Shown here: positions 23,026-34,690 of the stretch, one piece after another | How the letters are laid out: each line of letters opens with the position of its first letter | Position numbering within the stretch: position 1 is the stretch's first letter | Assembly: GCA_026225945.1 (NCBI GenBank) | Contig: JAMJFZ010000596.1 | Coordinates: 2,121,001 to 2,185,000 of the forward strand | Length of the DNA: 64,000 bases | Direction of reading: 5' to 3' | Source of the DNA: Cricetomys ansorgei | Taxonomy: Eukaryota; Chordata; Mammalia; Rodentia; Nesomyidae | Notes under the pieces: model-generated | Databases searched by the model: none | Told to the model about the DNA's origin: nothing | What the model saw: the letters and a program-made list of their open reading frames with translations, nothing else | Program-made: the position numbers and the translations under genes

Positions 23026-23584
23026 GCACTGCACCATCAAACTTCACACTGTGCAGTGAGAGCCCAGCAGCCAAGTTCATGTTTGCTCAGCCACTGTGGG
23101 GTGCCTTGACTTCCCACGGGGAGACATGAGCTTGTCTGACCAACTAGAACCTCTGAGATGCTTGAAGTGACTAAATCTTCTACTCTCTTCTCAGCTCCCT
23201 CCCTGGTTATGTGTATTAAAGCTTCCAGTAACTTCTGGGACTTCCAAGATTGAATTTCTGAGCTTTCACAGTTAAGAACCAGACCTCGTTCGGAGATAAA
23301 TACTGATATTTCCCTGGTGAGATGTTGAAGGGCTTATGAGCTAATGAGCCTGAGGTTATAAACAGTCAGTGTCCTCGGCTGGAGCCCTGTAAAATTCAGA
23401 CCTGGAACCCTCTGTGTCCTCAGGCTCTTCCCTGTGTGCCATGGGCCCTTCCCACTAGCAATTTCGGCAGCTTCAAGGCATGTCCACAGGGCCAGCCTGT
23501 GGTGATGACCCAGTGCTAAAGTACCCCACAAGCATGAGGAGTCAGGTTCAGATATCCATCACTCGTGGAAAATATGGGAATAGG
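23026..23584. other. Intergenic, nothing recognised
   Basis: Unique-looking sequence without supported gene. Confidence 0.45.
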
Positions 23585-23791
23585 AGTGCATACCTGTATC
23601 CCCAGAGCTAGAAAAGGGTGCAGGGGGGAAGGGGGGAAGAAGAGGGTGAGAGAAGGTAGGTAGAACCCTAAAGCTCATTTGCCTGCCTGGCTGATGCCCA
23701 GATTCCAAGTTCAGTGAGAGGACCCTGTCTCAAAAGTAAGATGGAGAGCGTTGATGAAGTTAGCCTCTGGCATTCCCCAGACATGCATCTG

Positions 23792-23827
<36 letters not shown>

Positions 23828-23835
23828 CACACACG
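23585..23835 (+). mobile_element. B4-like SINE with (CA)n tail
   Basis: Diverged body with 'cagattccaagttcagtgag' and 'accctgtctcaaaagtaag', then a (CA) run of about 20 units at 23792-23835. Confidence 0.6.
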
Positions 23836-24412
23836 GCAGGACATGGACTGCTTCAAAAGAGAATATGGCTTGAAGCTCCATGAAGCCTCAGCAAGCTTTG
23901 CTCTCAATCAGGACTTACCTAATATCACTGGAAAGGAAGGGGGAAAGTTCTTTCCCATATTAGGTTTTAAATCAAATTGAGAATTCTCTTGCCTCCTAGA
24001 CAATGGTGTATTGAATTGCTCCGTGACAGTAAGGATGCATAAAAAATGCCCCCAATCTCCAGAACTGCAGAGCGGTTTTTGATAAATCCTGGGAGTGCTT
24101 AGCCCCGGCTCCTGAGTCTCATGCCTGGCAATTGTGTTAGGGATGCAAATGAGATGGGGAAGGGCTGCAGGGTCCCGGAGCCTGTGGCATGGCGGTATCC
24201 CAGGGCGGCAAGTGCACGAATCCAGGAGGCAGAAGGCAGACAGGGTGCGGTGTGCTGGGGACTTCTGGGGGCAGTTCTTTGATCTCAGAGACTCCACTGC
24301 CATAGTGTGTCCCTAGGGGAGGTCATTTGCTGGGTTAGAACAGTCAGTTAGATCTCTTTGTGTGTGCGGATGCGTGCATGTATACCAGTGTGAGGTTTTT
24401 CATTTTTAAGAT

Positions 24413-24421
24413 TGTGTGTCG

Positions 24422-24457
<36 letters not shown>
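24413..24457 (+). repeat. (TG)n microsatellite
   Basis: About 18 uninterrupted TG units, forming the tail end of the antisense SINE to its right. Confidence 0.9.
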
Positions 24458-24458
<1 letters not shown>

Positions 24459-24600
24459 CACTAAAAGAGGGTGTCAGAGCCCCTGGAGCTGGAGTTACAG
24501 GCTGTTGTGAACTGCTGGACATAGGTGTTGGGAACTGAACCCCGGTCCTCTGCAAGAGCAGCAACTGCTCTTAACCACCGAGCCATCTCTACAGCCCCGG
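24458..24600 (-). mobile_element. B2 SINE
   Basis: Antisense B2 with 'gagctggagttacaggctgt', 'gggaactgaaccccggtcct' and 'taaccaccgagccatctcta'. Confidence 0.85.
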
Positions 24601-24835
24601 CTTGTTTCAGACAGGGTCCCTCACTGGCCAGGAGCTTACCAAGTGGGCTAGGCTGGCCAGACAGCCAGCCCCGAAGATCTGCAAAGCCCCAAGCTCTGCC
24701 TGTGTCTGCCTACTCAGATCTGGGATTGTAAGTGTGCACAACCACGTATCTTTTTACCTGGTTCTGGGGATTGAACTCTGGTCCTCATGCCTGCAAAGCA
24801 AGAACTTAATTGACTGAGCCATCTTCCAGCCCCAT
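24601..24835 (-). mobile_element. B4-type SINE
   Basis: Antisense B4: B1-like half with 'gggctaggctggccagacag', then a tRNA-like half ending 'gactgagccatcttccagcc'. Confidence 0.8.
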
Positions 24836-25424
24836 TATATTGGGTTTCTTTGGGTGGCAAATGAGAGAAACCCATTCAGGCCGGTTTGAACAAAGAGGCA
24901 TGCTTATTAGGTAGATTCTGCTGAGCCCCACAGAGCTCAGCAGAGCCAGCTCGAGGTTTGCCAATCCCCTCTGCTGTACTGACTCAGCTCCATCAGGCTG
25001 TGTCTCTGGGTTTAAGGACAGAGAATGTGACCAGATCACATTCTCTCTTAGGTCTCTTGGAGATGGCTACAGGCCTGGGAGTGAGGGTGTAGGCAAGACT
25101 CACCCACATGAGCTTGTTCTCGTGGGGTGGCTGGGCACGTGGGACCCGGGAGACACTCTGTGCTGGTGAGTCCCCACGTCCCAGCAGCCGGTCCTGGGCT
25201 TGGTGTAGAAGCAACAGTCCCTCTGGCTTCTCCAAGCGTCGATTTCAGGGCCATGTGTGTTTATCATACACTCATGTAGAACCCGTGGAGAACACGGTCT
25301 CTGAAATGTAGCCAGACCCAAATGTTGACACTCTGTGGCCTGCTGGGTCTGGGGCAACCCAGGTGTCTCTTGCAGAAATTGACAGTCTGCTGCCTCCACT
25401 TGGCTTTAAAAAGAGACCTAAAAT
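24836..25424. other. Intergenic, nothing recognised
   Basis: Unique-looking; no supported gene. Confidence 0.45.
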
Positions 25425-25618
25425 AATTATTTTATGTGTATGTGTTTTGCCTGCTTTTTTATATGTGTTCTACACACATGCAGGAGCCCACAGAGGCCAG
25501 AGGTGTCAGATCCCTTGGAACTGGAGTTACAGGCAGTCGTGAGCCTGATGTGGATGCCGAGAATCCAACCCTCGACCTCCACAGGAGCAGCGCTTTTAAT
25601 CCCTGAGCATCTCTCAAA
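25425..25618 (-). mobile_element. B3/B2-type SINE
   Basis: Starts with an AT-rich tail, then 'gtgttttgcctgcttt', 'gcccacagaggccagaggtg' and 'ggaactggagttacaggcag'. This is an antisense B3-type element. Confidence 0.8.
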
Positions 25619-25635
25619 GACTGCATTTTCCCAAT

Positions 25636-26855
25636 GTGTGTATGGTGTGTGTGTGTCGGGTGTGTGGGATGTGGGGTGTATGGGATGTGTGTGTGTGTGT
25701 GTGTGTGTGTGAGTGTGTATGTATGTGTCTGTGATGTGTGTGGCGTGTAATATGTGTGATGTGTGTGTGTGGTATGATTGTGGTGTGTGTGTAGTGTGTA
25801 TGATGTGTGTGTTATGCATGTGGTGTGTGTATGTATGAGTGTGTGGTATGTGTGGTGTGTATGTGTGTGTGAGCGTGTGTGTGTGTGATATGTTTGTGTG
25901 GTATGATTGTGGTGTGTATGTGTGTGTGCATGTGTGTGTGTGCTGTGTGTGTGTGATGTGTGTGTGTGTGCTGTGTGTGTGTGGTGTGTGTGAGTGTATG
26001 TGTATGTGTGTGTGTGCATGTGTGTGTGCATGCTGTGTGTGTGAGTGTGTGTGTATATGTGTGTGCTGTGTGTGTGCATGTGTGTGCATGTGTGTGTGTG
26101 CATGTGTGTGTGTGCTGTGTGTGAGTGTATGTGTATGTGTGCGTGTGCTGTGTGTGTGTGTGTGGTGTGTGTGAGTGTATGTGTATGTGTGTGTGTGCAT
26201 GTGTGTGTGCATGCTGTGTGTGTGTATATGTGTGTGCTGTGTGTGTGCATGTGTGTGTGTGTGCTGTGTGTGTGTGGTGTGTGTGAGTGTATGTGTATGT
26301 GTGTGTGCATGTGTGTGTGCATGCTGTGTGTGTGTGTATGTGTGTGCATGTGTGTGTCTGATGTGTGTGTGTGGTGTGTCTGAGTGTGTGTGTGTGCATG
26401 TGTGCTGTGTGTGTGCATGTGTTTTTGTGTACTGTGTGTGTGCATGTGTGCTGTGTGTGAGTGTGTGTGCTGTGTGTGTGTGTGCATGTGTGTGTGTGTG
26501 CTGTGCGTGTGCATGTGTGTGGTGTGTCTGAGTGTGTGTGTATGTGTGTGTGCTGTGTGTATGTGCATGTGTGCTGTGTGTGTGTGTGCTGTGTGTGCAT
26601 GTGTGCTGTGTGTGTGCATGTTTGTTTGTGTGCGCTGTGTGTGTGCATGTATGTGTGCTGTGTGTGGGTGTGCATGTGTGTGTGCATGTATGTGTGTGCT
26701 GTGTGTATGTGTGTGTGTGTTGTGTGTGTGTGTGCTGTGTGTGTGTGTGCTCTGTGTGTGTGGTGTGTCTGAGTGTGTGTGTGTGTATGTGTGTGTGAGT
26801 GCATGTGTGTGTGTGCTGTGTGTGCATGTGTGCTGTATATGTGAGTGTGTGTGTG
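25636..26855 (+). repeat. 1.2-kb TG-rich tract
   Basis: Imperfect (TG)n with recurring GTGTGCTGTG and GTGCATGTG variants. All six frames are open for 60-480 codons; none is a gene. Confidence 0.97.
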
Positions 26856-26899
26856 CATGGCGTGAGAGGTATACGAGAAGCCAGAAGAGAGCATCAGCA

Positions 26900-27085
26900 C
26901 CCTCCTCTATCAATCTCCTCCTTTTCTCTTGAGGCGGGGTCTCTCACTGAACCCAGAGCATGGCTGGCAGCATGCGAGCCCTGGTGAGCCTCGCGGGTGA
27001 GCACAGCTGGAGACTCTGTGTGATGCTGGGGATCTGAACTCAGGTTGCGTTTGTGCAGCAAGCCTCCGCCCAGCCATCTCTTCTC
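26900..27085 (-). mobile_element. B4-type SINE
   Basis: Antisense B4-like body with 'ttgaggcggggtctctcac', 'ggggatctgaactcaggttg' and 'cgcccagccatctcttc'. Confidence 0.65.
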
Positions 27086-27469
27086 TTTTAAGATCTCCTC
27101 AAGCGTTTCTTCTTGGGGCTTTTCCTGAGTCTTGTATGGATCTCCAGTTCAGACAAGTGTGTCGCCCCCAGCCCGGTGATCTAACAAGAGGTCACTTATT
27201 GTCTGTGTGTCAAAGGCTGGCCAGCACCCCCAGCACCCACACTGAGGTCAAGGACTCCTCATTGCCTATGGTAAGCTAGGCTACCTTGCAGCTTTCAGGA
27301 AGCCCTGTCTGCACTAGTGAGAACAGCTTCTACCAAGCAGAGTCAGTGTTCTCTGTGCTAAACACTGCAGTTCTGACTCAGTTCCTACCACAGCCTGATG
27401 CGAAGCTGCTGTTTTTATATTTCCTCATTTGACAAGTGAGAAAACTCAAGTGAGACTCAAGCAGGCTCC
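27086..27469. other. Intergenic, nothing recognised
   Basis: Unique-looking. Confidence 0.45.
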
Positions 27470-27995
27470 CAAAAATCGCACCTGGGTACATGTCAACAAA
27501 TTAGAGAGCCTGGAAGAAACGGACAAATTCCTAGAAACATGTTGGCAGCCGAGTCTGGATCAGAAAGAAATGGGAAGTCTGGAGAGACAAAAAGCCAGGA
27601 GAAAATCCCTGCCAAGGAAGTCGCAGGGCCCAGTGCTTGCTGTGCTGAATCCGAGCAAATGTCTCAAAAAAGATTAATACCAATTTTTTTAAATTTCCAA
27701 AAATTTATTACACGCCCCCCCCCCAAAAAAAATCTGAAAATATTTGGTATCAGGGACATTACTCTGATGTCAAAGCCAGGCAAAGATGTTATAAAATCAA
27801 AAATAAAATTGTGGATGATAACTCTGATGCTAACCAAGTTCAGCAGCATCTGAAGTAAAGGGTCAAGGGTCACTTATCCCAGACGAGAGTTCAGCAGATG
27901 TAACCAGTAATCTGATACGCCACGTTAACCAAAGGGCCAACACTGCACAGTCATCTCAGCAGACCAAAAAGTATTTAGCAAAACTACACCTAAGT
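27470..27995 (+). pseudogene. Degenerate L1 ORF2 fragment
   Basis: The translated block WVHVNKLESLEETDKFLETC at about 27481-27540 matches the conserved L1 ORF2 linker around 'NLEEMDKFLE'. A KPGKD-like block follows near 27775. The sequence from about 27905 aligns by eye to the part of the reverse transcriptase that contains 'INVIHHINK...DAEKAFDKIQ'. Stops and frameshifts interrupt it, and no 5' or 3' UTR of L1 is evident. It is a dead, internally rearranged or truncated remnant. Confidence 0.75.
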
Positions 27996-28017
27996 TTATG
28001 CTAAAACCTCTGAAAGG

Positions 28018-28205
28018 AGGGTGGAGAGATGCTCAGCGGCCAGAGCCCCTGCTGCTCCTGCAGAGGACCCGGGTTCCCGGCGCCCTGTGGCGGCTCACAG
28101 TGGTCAGTCCCAGATCTGATGCCTTCTCAAGCACCGCATGCCCGCGGAGCACAGACACGCATGCAGCTGAAACACCCACACACATAAAACAGTAAATATA
28201 AAAGT
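28018..28205 (+). mobile_element. B2 SINE
   Basis: 'gagggtggagagatgctcag', 'cagaggacccgggttcccgg', 'tggcggctcacagtggtcag' and a tail with 'acataaaacagtaaatataa': a near full-length B2. Confidence 0.85.
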
Positions 28206-28373
28206 AACCCTGAAACACCTCTGACATGCCCTTCGCCCTGTAAAGCCCCAGCAGGACAAACCCCGGCTGACACCACACTCAGCTGAAAACACAGCTTTCC
28301 TTTAAATGAGGGTGAGTTATCTGGAAGGAAACCAAGAAAAAATACCAAACTTTTTTATTACATTTACTTATTT

Positions 28374-29189
28374 AGTGTGTGTGCATATGTGTGTGTGTGT
28401 GAGTGTGAGTGTGTGTGTGAACATGTGTGAGTGCGTGTGTGAATGTGTATGCGAGTGTGTGTGTGTGTGAGTGTGTGTGACTGTGTGTGCATGTGTGTAA
28501 GTGTGTGTGTGTGTGTAAGTGTGTGTGTGAATGTGAGTGTGTGTGTGAACATGTGTGAGTGTGTGTGTGTGTGAGTGTGTGTGACTGTGTGTGCATGTGT
28601 GTAAGTGTGTGTGTGTGTGTAAGTGTGTGTGTGAGTGTGAGTGTGTGTGTGAACATGTGTGAGTGTGTGTGTGTGTGTGAGTGTGTGTGACTGTGTGTGC
28701 ATGTGTGTAAGTGTGTGTGTGTGTGAGTGTGAGTGTGTGTGTGTGAACATGTGTGAGTGTGTGTGTGTGTGTGTGTGAGTGTGTGTGACTGTGTGTGCAT
28801 GTGTGTAAGTGTGTGTGTGTGTGTAAGTGTGTGTGTGTGTGAGTGTGAGTGTGTGTGTGAACATGTGTGAGTGTGTGTGTGTGTGAGTGTGTGTGACTGT
28901 GTGTGCATGTGTGTAAGTGTGTGTGTGTGAGTGTGAGTGTGTGTGTGAACATGTGTGAGTGTGTGTGTGTGTGTGAGTGTGTGTGACTGTGTGTGCATGT
29001 GTGTAAGTGTGTGTGTGTGTGAGTGTGAGTGTGTGTGTGAACATGTGTGAGTGTGTGTGTGTGTGTGAGTGTGTGTGACTGTGTGTGCATGTGTGTGTGT
29101 GTGTGTGTGAGTGTGAGTGTGTGTGTGAACATGTGTGAGTGTGTGTGTGTGTGAGTGTGTGTGACTGTGTGTGCATGTGTGTGTGTGTG

Positions 29190-29229
<40 letters not shown>

Positions 29230-29845
29230 AATGTGTGTGTGAGTGTGTGTGAACGTGAGTGTGTGTGTGAATGTGAGTATCTGTGAATGTGTATGCGAGT
29301 GTATGTGTGTGAGTGTGTGTGTGAATGTGTATGCGAGTGTGTGTATGTGTGTGACTGTGTGTGCATGTGTGTAAGTGTGTGTGTGTGAGTGTGTGTATGA
29401 ATGTGTGTGTGAGTGTGTGTGAACGTGAGTGTGTGTGTGAATGTATCTGTGAATGTGTATGCGAGTGTGTGTGTGTGAGTGTGTGTGTGTGTGTGAACGT
29501 GAGTGTGTGTGTGAACATGTGTGAGTGTGTGTGTGAATGTGTATGCGAGTGTGTGTATGTGTGTGAGTGTGTGTGACTGTGTGTGCATGTGTGTAAGTGT
29601 GTGTGTGTGTGAGTGTGTGTATGAATGTGTGTGTGAGTGTGTGTGTGAATGTGAGTATCTGTGAATGTGTATGCGAGTGTGTGTATGTGTGTGAGTGTGT
29701 GTGACTGTGTGTGCATGTGTGTAAGTGTGTGTGTGAGTGTGTGTGTGTGTATGAATGTGTGTGAGTGTGTGTGAACGTGAGTGTGTGTGTGAATGTGAGT
29801 GTGTGTGAGTGTGTGTGAGTGTGTGAGTGTGTGTGTGTGTGTGCT
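28374..29845 (+). repeat. 1.5-kb TG-rich tract with higher-order units
   Basis: TG repeat organised in units of roughly 90-130 bp. Each unit carries the markers 'tgaacatgtgtgag', 'gtgtgactgtgtgtgcatg' and 'tgtgtaagtg' in the same order, most regular at 28400-29190. Overlapping frames up to 496 codons (HTHT/CVCV) are artefacts. Confidence 0.95.
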
Positions 29846-29970
29846 CACATGCATGCCACAGTGTGCTTGTGGAAGTGCAGGAGTCTGTTCTCTCCTGCCA
29901 TATGGGAACCCGGGCTCAAACCTGTCCCCAGGACAGGTGGCTCTACCCGCTGAGTGACCTCACTGGCTCC
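29846..29970 (-). mobile_element. B3-type SINE fragment
   Basis: 'gtggaagtgcaggagtctgt', 'gggaacccgggctcaaacct' and 'ctgagtgacctcactggctc': antisense tRNA-derived SINE whose tail is the TG tract to the left. Confidence 0.65.
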
Positions 29971-30720
29971 ATTCATAATGGAATCCAGAGAATAAAGATG
30001 CTTAGAAATAAATTTAACCAAGTTAGTGACAGTTCTGTGCATTGAAAACAGTGACACACGGTGTAGGAGACTGCAGGCCGTGTGAGTTAGTGGAAGGTTC
30101 TCGGCTAGTGCTGACACACTGTGCTGGCCAGCTTTTCTGTCCTTCTCCTTAACAATTCCATCCTTGTACACAATGGATCCCGATCATGTCCACCCCTTCC
30201 CTTCAACCCCAACACGACCCTTTCTTTCTGCTGCTTAGTACACTACTGCATCCGTTAGTGTTGCCCGCTGGGATGCTGGCTGATCGCTCTGGCTTGCTCT
30301 TGGGCAGCTCTTGTGTAGGTAACCAGAGCAACGGGCTATGCTGTGTCCTGAAGAGCATCTCACAGCCCTCCTCCCCCTCCTCCAGCTCATGTGATTAATG
30401 TCAGGTAGCATGTGGGAGGTGGAGGCAGGAAGACTGCCATATGCCATAGTCAGCACTACACAGCAAGATCCCGCCTCAACCTGATTGGCAGTAGAAGCAT
30501 GAGTCTGGAGTTGCTCTCCACCTCTTAATTATTTGTAGTCTTGTGGCATTTGATGGATTCCAGAAGGAAGCCAGGGCCCAGGTAAAGACCTAGACACTCA
30601 CTGTAGGCTGCCCCTTCATGCCGCAATTCTCTGTCAGAGGTCCCTCCCTCCTCCTGCCTTGCTTCTTCTGTGCTTCTCACTCAAACCCTAAACTCTTCCA
30701 AAGAGATCAGGTTTTCCCAC
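29971..30720. other. Intergenic, nothing recognised
   Basis: Unique-looking; ends at the next LTR. Confidence 0.45.
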
Positions 30721-30726
30721 TCAGGC

Positions 30727-31046
30727 TGTTGGGGAAGTTTACTTCCAGTTATGTTTGAAATTGTTTTATGCACTGTTGGGTGAGGGGCTGTCCTAGGTCT
30801 AGGGCGTTTTGTATTGTCTGCAGGTGTTGGGTTTCTGTGGGGTGTTTGATTGCTAATGATCTGCACGTGCTGTCAGTAGAGCACCTGGGGGTTCTGAAAG
30901 AATGAAACACCTGAGCTGAGATGCCCGGGGTTCTGTGAGTATGGCACTGGCCATGACGGTGGTTCCCTCTGCTGAGGTCTGGCAGGGCTTGCAGATATGA
31001 ATGCCTCCTTGTCCTGTTTGCTGAGCCCACACAATGGCTTACTACA
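30727..31046 (+). mobile_element. Solo LTR, class II-like ERV
   Basis: Same family as 6554-6883. Starts TGTTGGGGAAG, ends CTTACTACA. Flanking hexamers are TCAGGC and CGGGCC, so no intact target duplication remains. Confidence 0.8.
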
Positions 31047-31051
31047 CGGGC

Positions 31052-31390
31052 CTGTTATGGATCGAGTATCTGTGTTCTCCCAAATTTCACACTCTTATCT
31101 CCAGTGTGATGGTGTTTGGAGATACTGTCTTCCTAGAGCTAGCTCGGGCTATGAAGGCAAGGCAGCTCTGATGGCGTTACTCACCGTAAAGGACAAAGAT
31201 GAACTGGAATTCTCTCTTCTGTCTCCCCTCTCTAGCTCTGTGTCTCCCAGGTGTGTTGGTAGTGGGTGAGCACACACACCCTGCCCTGTGAAGACACAGA
31301 AAGAAGAAAGCTCTCAGCAATCCAAGAAGCCTTCTCCAGACTCCAGTTTCCTAGTGCCCATCTCCAGAACCGTGAGAAATAACAGTTGTC
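31052..31390 (+). mobile_element. MaLR (MLT1-like) LTR
   Basis: Starts TGTTATGGATCGAG, continues 'cagtgtgatggtgtttggag' and later 'cagtttcctagtgcccatct' and 'ccgtgagaaataacagttgt'. This is the order of an MLT1/MST-type MaLR LTR. It is old and diverged. Confidence 0.7.
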
Positions 31391-32314
31391 CAGGTCTCTC
31401 TGCCTGCTGCTGCTTCAGGACTAATCCAGTGCAAACCCTCCACAGGCCGTGTGACTTGTCCAGAGACAAGTCATCCTGAACTCTTCTAGCCCCTTTCTTT
31501 GTATCTGGCCATGTGGTTGACTCTAACCAATGGGATGTCAGTAGGCGTGGCCTGAGCAGTGAGTTGAATATTCATGTGGATAGGCTTGCTTTCTTGCCTC
31601 TGCTGTGGGAAGAACTTTGCTCATTGGAGCAGACCTGAACCCAACTTCGGCCAACAGCCTATTGAACACAGTCAGACCTCATGACTGACAGACTTGGGAG
31701 ACAAAAACAAATCCCTGCCATTGTGTATCAACATCTGAAAGGGACATGGAGAAGCTATGGGAACTCTAAGGTCATGGGTGGGTTTTCTTGGGAGTGATGA
31801 GGTTCACCCCAGGGCTGGCTGTGAAGTTCCCTTGCAGGCATTGGTGATGTCTGCCATGGCTGAGTATATTCCCGTGAGGTGTTCCTGCAGCCCCTGATAC
31901 AGCATGTAAACCTGGAAGCCGTGTTTTTGGAGCTAGTTTGGGAAGAAGGTTCAGAGGTAGACTCCCTGGTGTAATGAGCACCGTTGAGCTCTGATTTGCA
32001 TAGTGTTCCGTGGCCCCTTCATTTTATGCATCTCTACCCTGAGAGCTAGGTGCATCCCAGATCCATCTGCTGGATTTAAATCTAATATTAAGCCATGTAA
32101 GGAAAGCTTTTCTTTCAGAGAGATTAACTAAAACCGCATATTATTTCAGAATTTCATTTAGAAATAATAAAGGATGAGTCAGACCTTATTCCTCGTCGGC
32201 TCCGTAGAGTGCTCTAAGCCAGCGACTTGAGAAGAAGACAAAAGCCAACACTAAGATGGCACATCTGGACAGGGCGAGAAGTCATTGCTGAGGTAAGTCG
32301 GGGTGTTCTAGAGT
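31391..32314. other. Intergenic, nothing recognised
   Basis: Unique-looking sequence, AT-rich near 32060-32180. Confidence 0.45.
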
Positions 32315-32539
32315 CAGCGGTTGTCACCCTTCCTAACGCCGAGACCCTTTAACACGGTTCCTCATGCTGTGGTGACCCCCCCAACCACAGAATTATTTGT
32401 GTTACTACTTCATAACATGTAGCTTTGCTACTGTTAGGAATCGCAATGTAAATATGTGAAATGCAGATGGTCTTAGGACCCCTGTGAAAGGGTTGTGCAA
32501 CCCGCAAAGAAGTCACGACCTACAGGCTGAGAACCATTA
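32315..32539 (+). mobile_element. URR1-like hAT-Charlie element
   Basis: Non-autonomous hAT element. The left terminus CAGCGGTTGTCACCCTT pairs with the right terminus AGGCTGAGAACCATTA as an imperfect terminal inverted repeat. Internal blocks 'gctactgttaggaatcgcaa' and 'cccctgtgaaagggtt' match the common rodent URR1 family. No clear 8-bp target duplication. Confidence 0.8.
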
Positions 32540-33104
32540 GAAGGAAATCTGAAAGGGCACAAAGTCGCCTAAAACTAAAAGCATTTAAAGGACAAGTCTT
32601 GAGAGGAACGCTTATGTAATCTGACTCCTTTGCAGGGTCCGTGTCACTGGATGGAGAACCCTGGAGCACAGAACCTTCTACAGAACAAGTCTGCTTTGCC
32701 CAGGAAGTAGGCATAGAAACTTGTTTACATTTGACCTTTGAACACCCCCATAGAGTCTCCAGAGGCTTTGCCTGGTCCCTGACTTGCCCTGGAGCCCACA
32801 CAGATTCTGTTTCCACTTGGGGCGTCTTCTACTGCAGCGCACAGAGCTGAAAATGGAGCTGTCTGTAAAGAAAAGGTGTCTCGGGGCCATGTTGTTTCCT
32901 AACGAGCACTTTAAAACTGTCAAATCTTGAATGCAGCAGAACAGACTGAGCCCACTGGAGAGGAAGGAAGTATCAATACAGATCAAAACTTAAAAAAACA
33001 AGAAACACGAAGCATTCAGACCCAACTCCGTCTGAATCACACCGTGACTCGCCACATGTGAGTCATGCTGTCTTTGGGTGTCATGCCCAGCGTTGAGTTG
33101 ATAC
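32540..33104. other. Intergenic, nothing recognised
   Basis: Unique-looking. Confidence 0.45.
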
Positions 33105-33263
33105 TGGTAGCGAGACAGGGTTTCTCTGCTGTAGCCCTGGCTGTGCTGGAACTCACTCTGTAGACCAGGCTGGCCTTGAACTCAGATCCGCCTGCGAACT
33201 CAGATCCGCCTGCCTCTGCCTCCCGAGTGCTGGGATTAAAGGCATGCACCATCAGCGCCCGGC
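33105..33263 (-). mobile_element. B1 SINE with an 18-bp internal tandem duplication
   Basis: Antisense B1. The 18-mer 'gaactcagatccgcctgc' occurs twice in a row at 33178-33195 and 33196-33213. Otherwise close to consensus. Confidence 0.9.
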
Positions 33264-33544
33264 TAATGGCTGGTTTGTGGATCGAGCTGTACCGTATCCT
33301 GCTGTGTCTCTTGCCTTGCTCAACAGTTTTAAGAAGAGATTCCACAGCCTGCCATTATCTGATCCCAGCCTGTGGGAATTGTGTGTGTGCACTCACATGA
33401 CATGTACAGGTGTGTTGTCTCGGCGATGGCTATAAAAATCATCATTTACCAGGATTACATTCTGCTCAGGATTATACGTCACACTCGTGTTCCATAAATA
33501 AGAATATCGTTGTCGATATTATCGAGATATGCTACCTATCACTA

Positions 33545-33742
33545 AAAAGATTTTAATTTTAAAAAATGTTATGTGTATGAGAGCTTTGCCTGCATGTATG
33601 TCTGTGCACATGGAGGCCAGAAGAGGGTGTTGGATCCCTGGAACTGGAATCACAGATGGTTGTGAGCCACCAGGTGGGTGCTGAGAATCAAACCTGGGTC
33701 CTCTGGAAAAGCAGCCGGCACTCTCAACCACTGAGCCATGGT
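33545..33742 (-). mobile_element. B3 SINE
   Basis: Antisense B3: 'tttgcctgcatgtatgtctg', 'ggaggccagaagagggtgtt', 'tggttgtgagccaccaggtg', ending 'cactgagccatgg'. Confidence 0.9.
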
Positions 33743-34514
33743 AGAACCTTCTTAATACACAGCCATTTAAAGACAAGGTGAGGTGATGCCCAGACTGTGC
33801 TGGAACCGGGGAAGTGACAGATGGGTGTCACCTGACTCATGGATGCCAGATCTGCCTCCTGCCAGCTGTGGCCACCCCTTGGAGCCTGCAGGGGTTCCAG
33901 GATGCCTGACAGCAATTGCATCTGACTGTGGCTAACGGCTAAGCGGCTCCAAGTCCACACCCCAGCCCTCCTCCTACTCCATAACACCAACTAGGTAAGG
34001 CCTGCTGCCCTGGACTCGAGCCAGGCGGCTCTGAGCAGGAGCGGGGGTGGGGTGGGGTTCGGGGGCTGGGACTGTAAAGACAACTTAAGTCAGGGATTGT
34101 TCTATGACTGTTTATGGGGAACTGGAGCTTGAACTCAGAGCTCTGTACGTGCTGAGCAAGCGCTCTGCCAATGAGCCGTTCTCTGGGCTCCCTACCTCAG
34201 AGAATTTGTTTTTCTCACTATGTAAATTCATAGTGCCCTCCAACTCACTGTCTTTCAGGCTGGCTGGGAACTGGTGATGATCTTGCCCCTTGTCTGGGAT
34301 ATCTTTCTTGATGGGAAGCAGAATTTATTTACTAAAAATGAGACAAAAAAAAGATGATGTGAACCCTGTGAGTGTGCGGTTTAATTAGGTCAGCATTGTT
34401 GCAGGAAGCAAGCATGTTTGTTTATTATTTTAAATTATTTATTATTATTATGTATTAATAATTATTAACTTGTTTCCATCAAACTATGCAAACTCACAGT
34501 GAAAGGAGCACAAA
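33743..34514. other. Intergenic; SINE scrap at 34111-34190, AT-rich 34420-34470
   Basis: An antisense ID/B4-like remnant ('gctgagcaagcgctctgcc') and a TTATTATT-rich stretch. Nothing else recognised. Confidence 0.5.
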
Positions 34515-34690
34515 GAAAACCACACACTACACACCTGTAATCCCAGCAACTGGGAGGCAGAGATAGAAGGATCTCTGAGTTCAAAGCCATCTTGGTCTAC
34601 GGAGCGAGCTCCAGGACAGCCAGGGATACACAGAAATGCCCCGTCCCCAAAAACCAAAAAGAAAACAAACACAAACCAACAAATTAAAAA
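34515..34690 (+). mobile_element. B1 SINE
   Basis: Sense B1 with 'cacctgtaatcccagcaact', 'ggatctctgagttcaaagcc', 'cgagctccaggacagccagg' and an A-rich tail. Confidence 0.85.

Noticed and set aside
25427..26932. Frames of up to 484 codons rich in His-Thr or Cys-Val
   Set aside because: Translation of the TG/CA tract; the same is true at 8.4-8.9, 15.7-16.5, 28.4-29.9, 40.5-41.3, 51.4-51.7, 62.0-62.4 and 63.4-64.0 kb.
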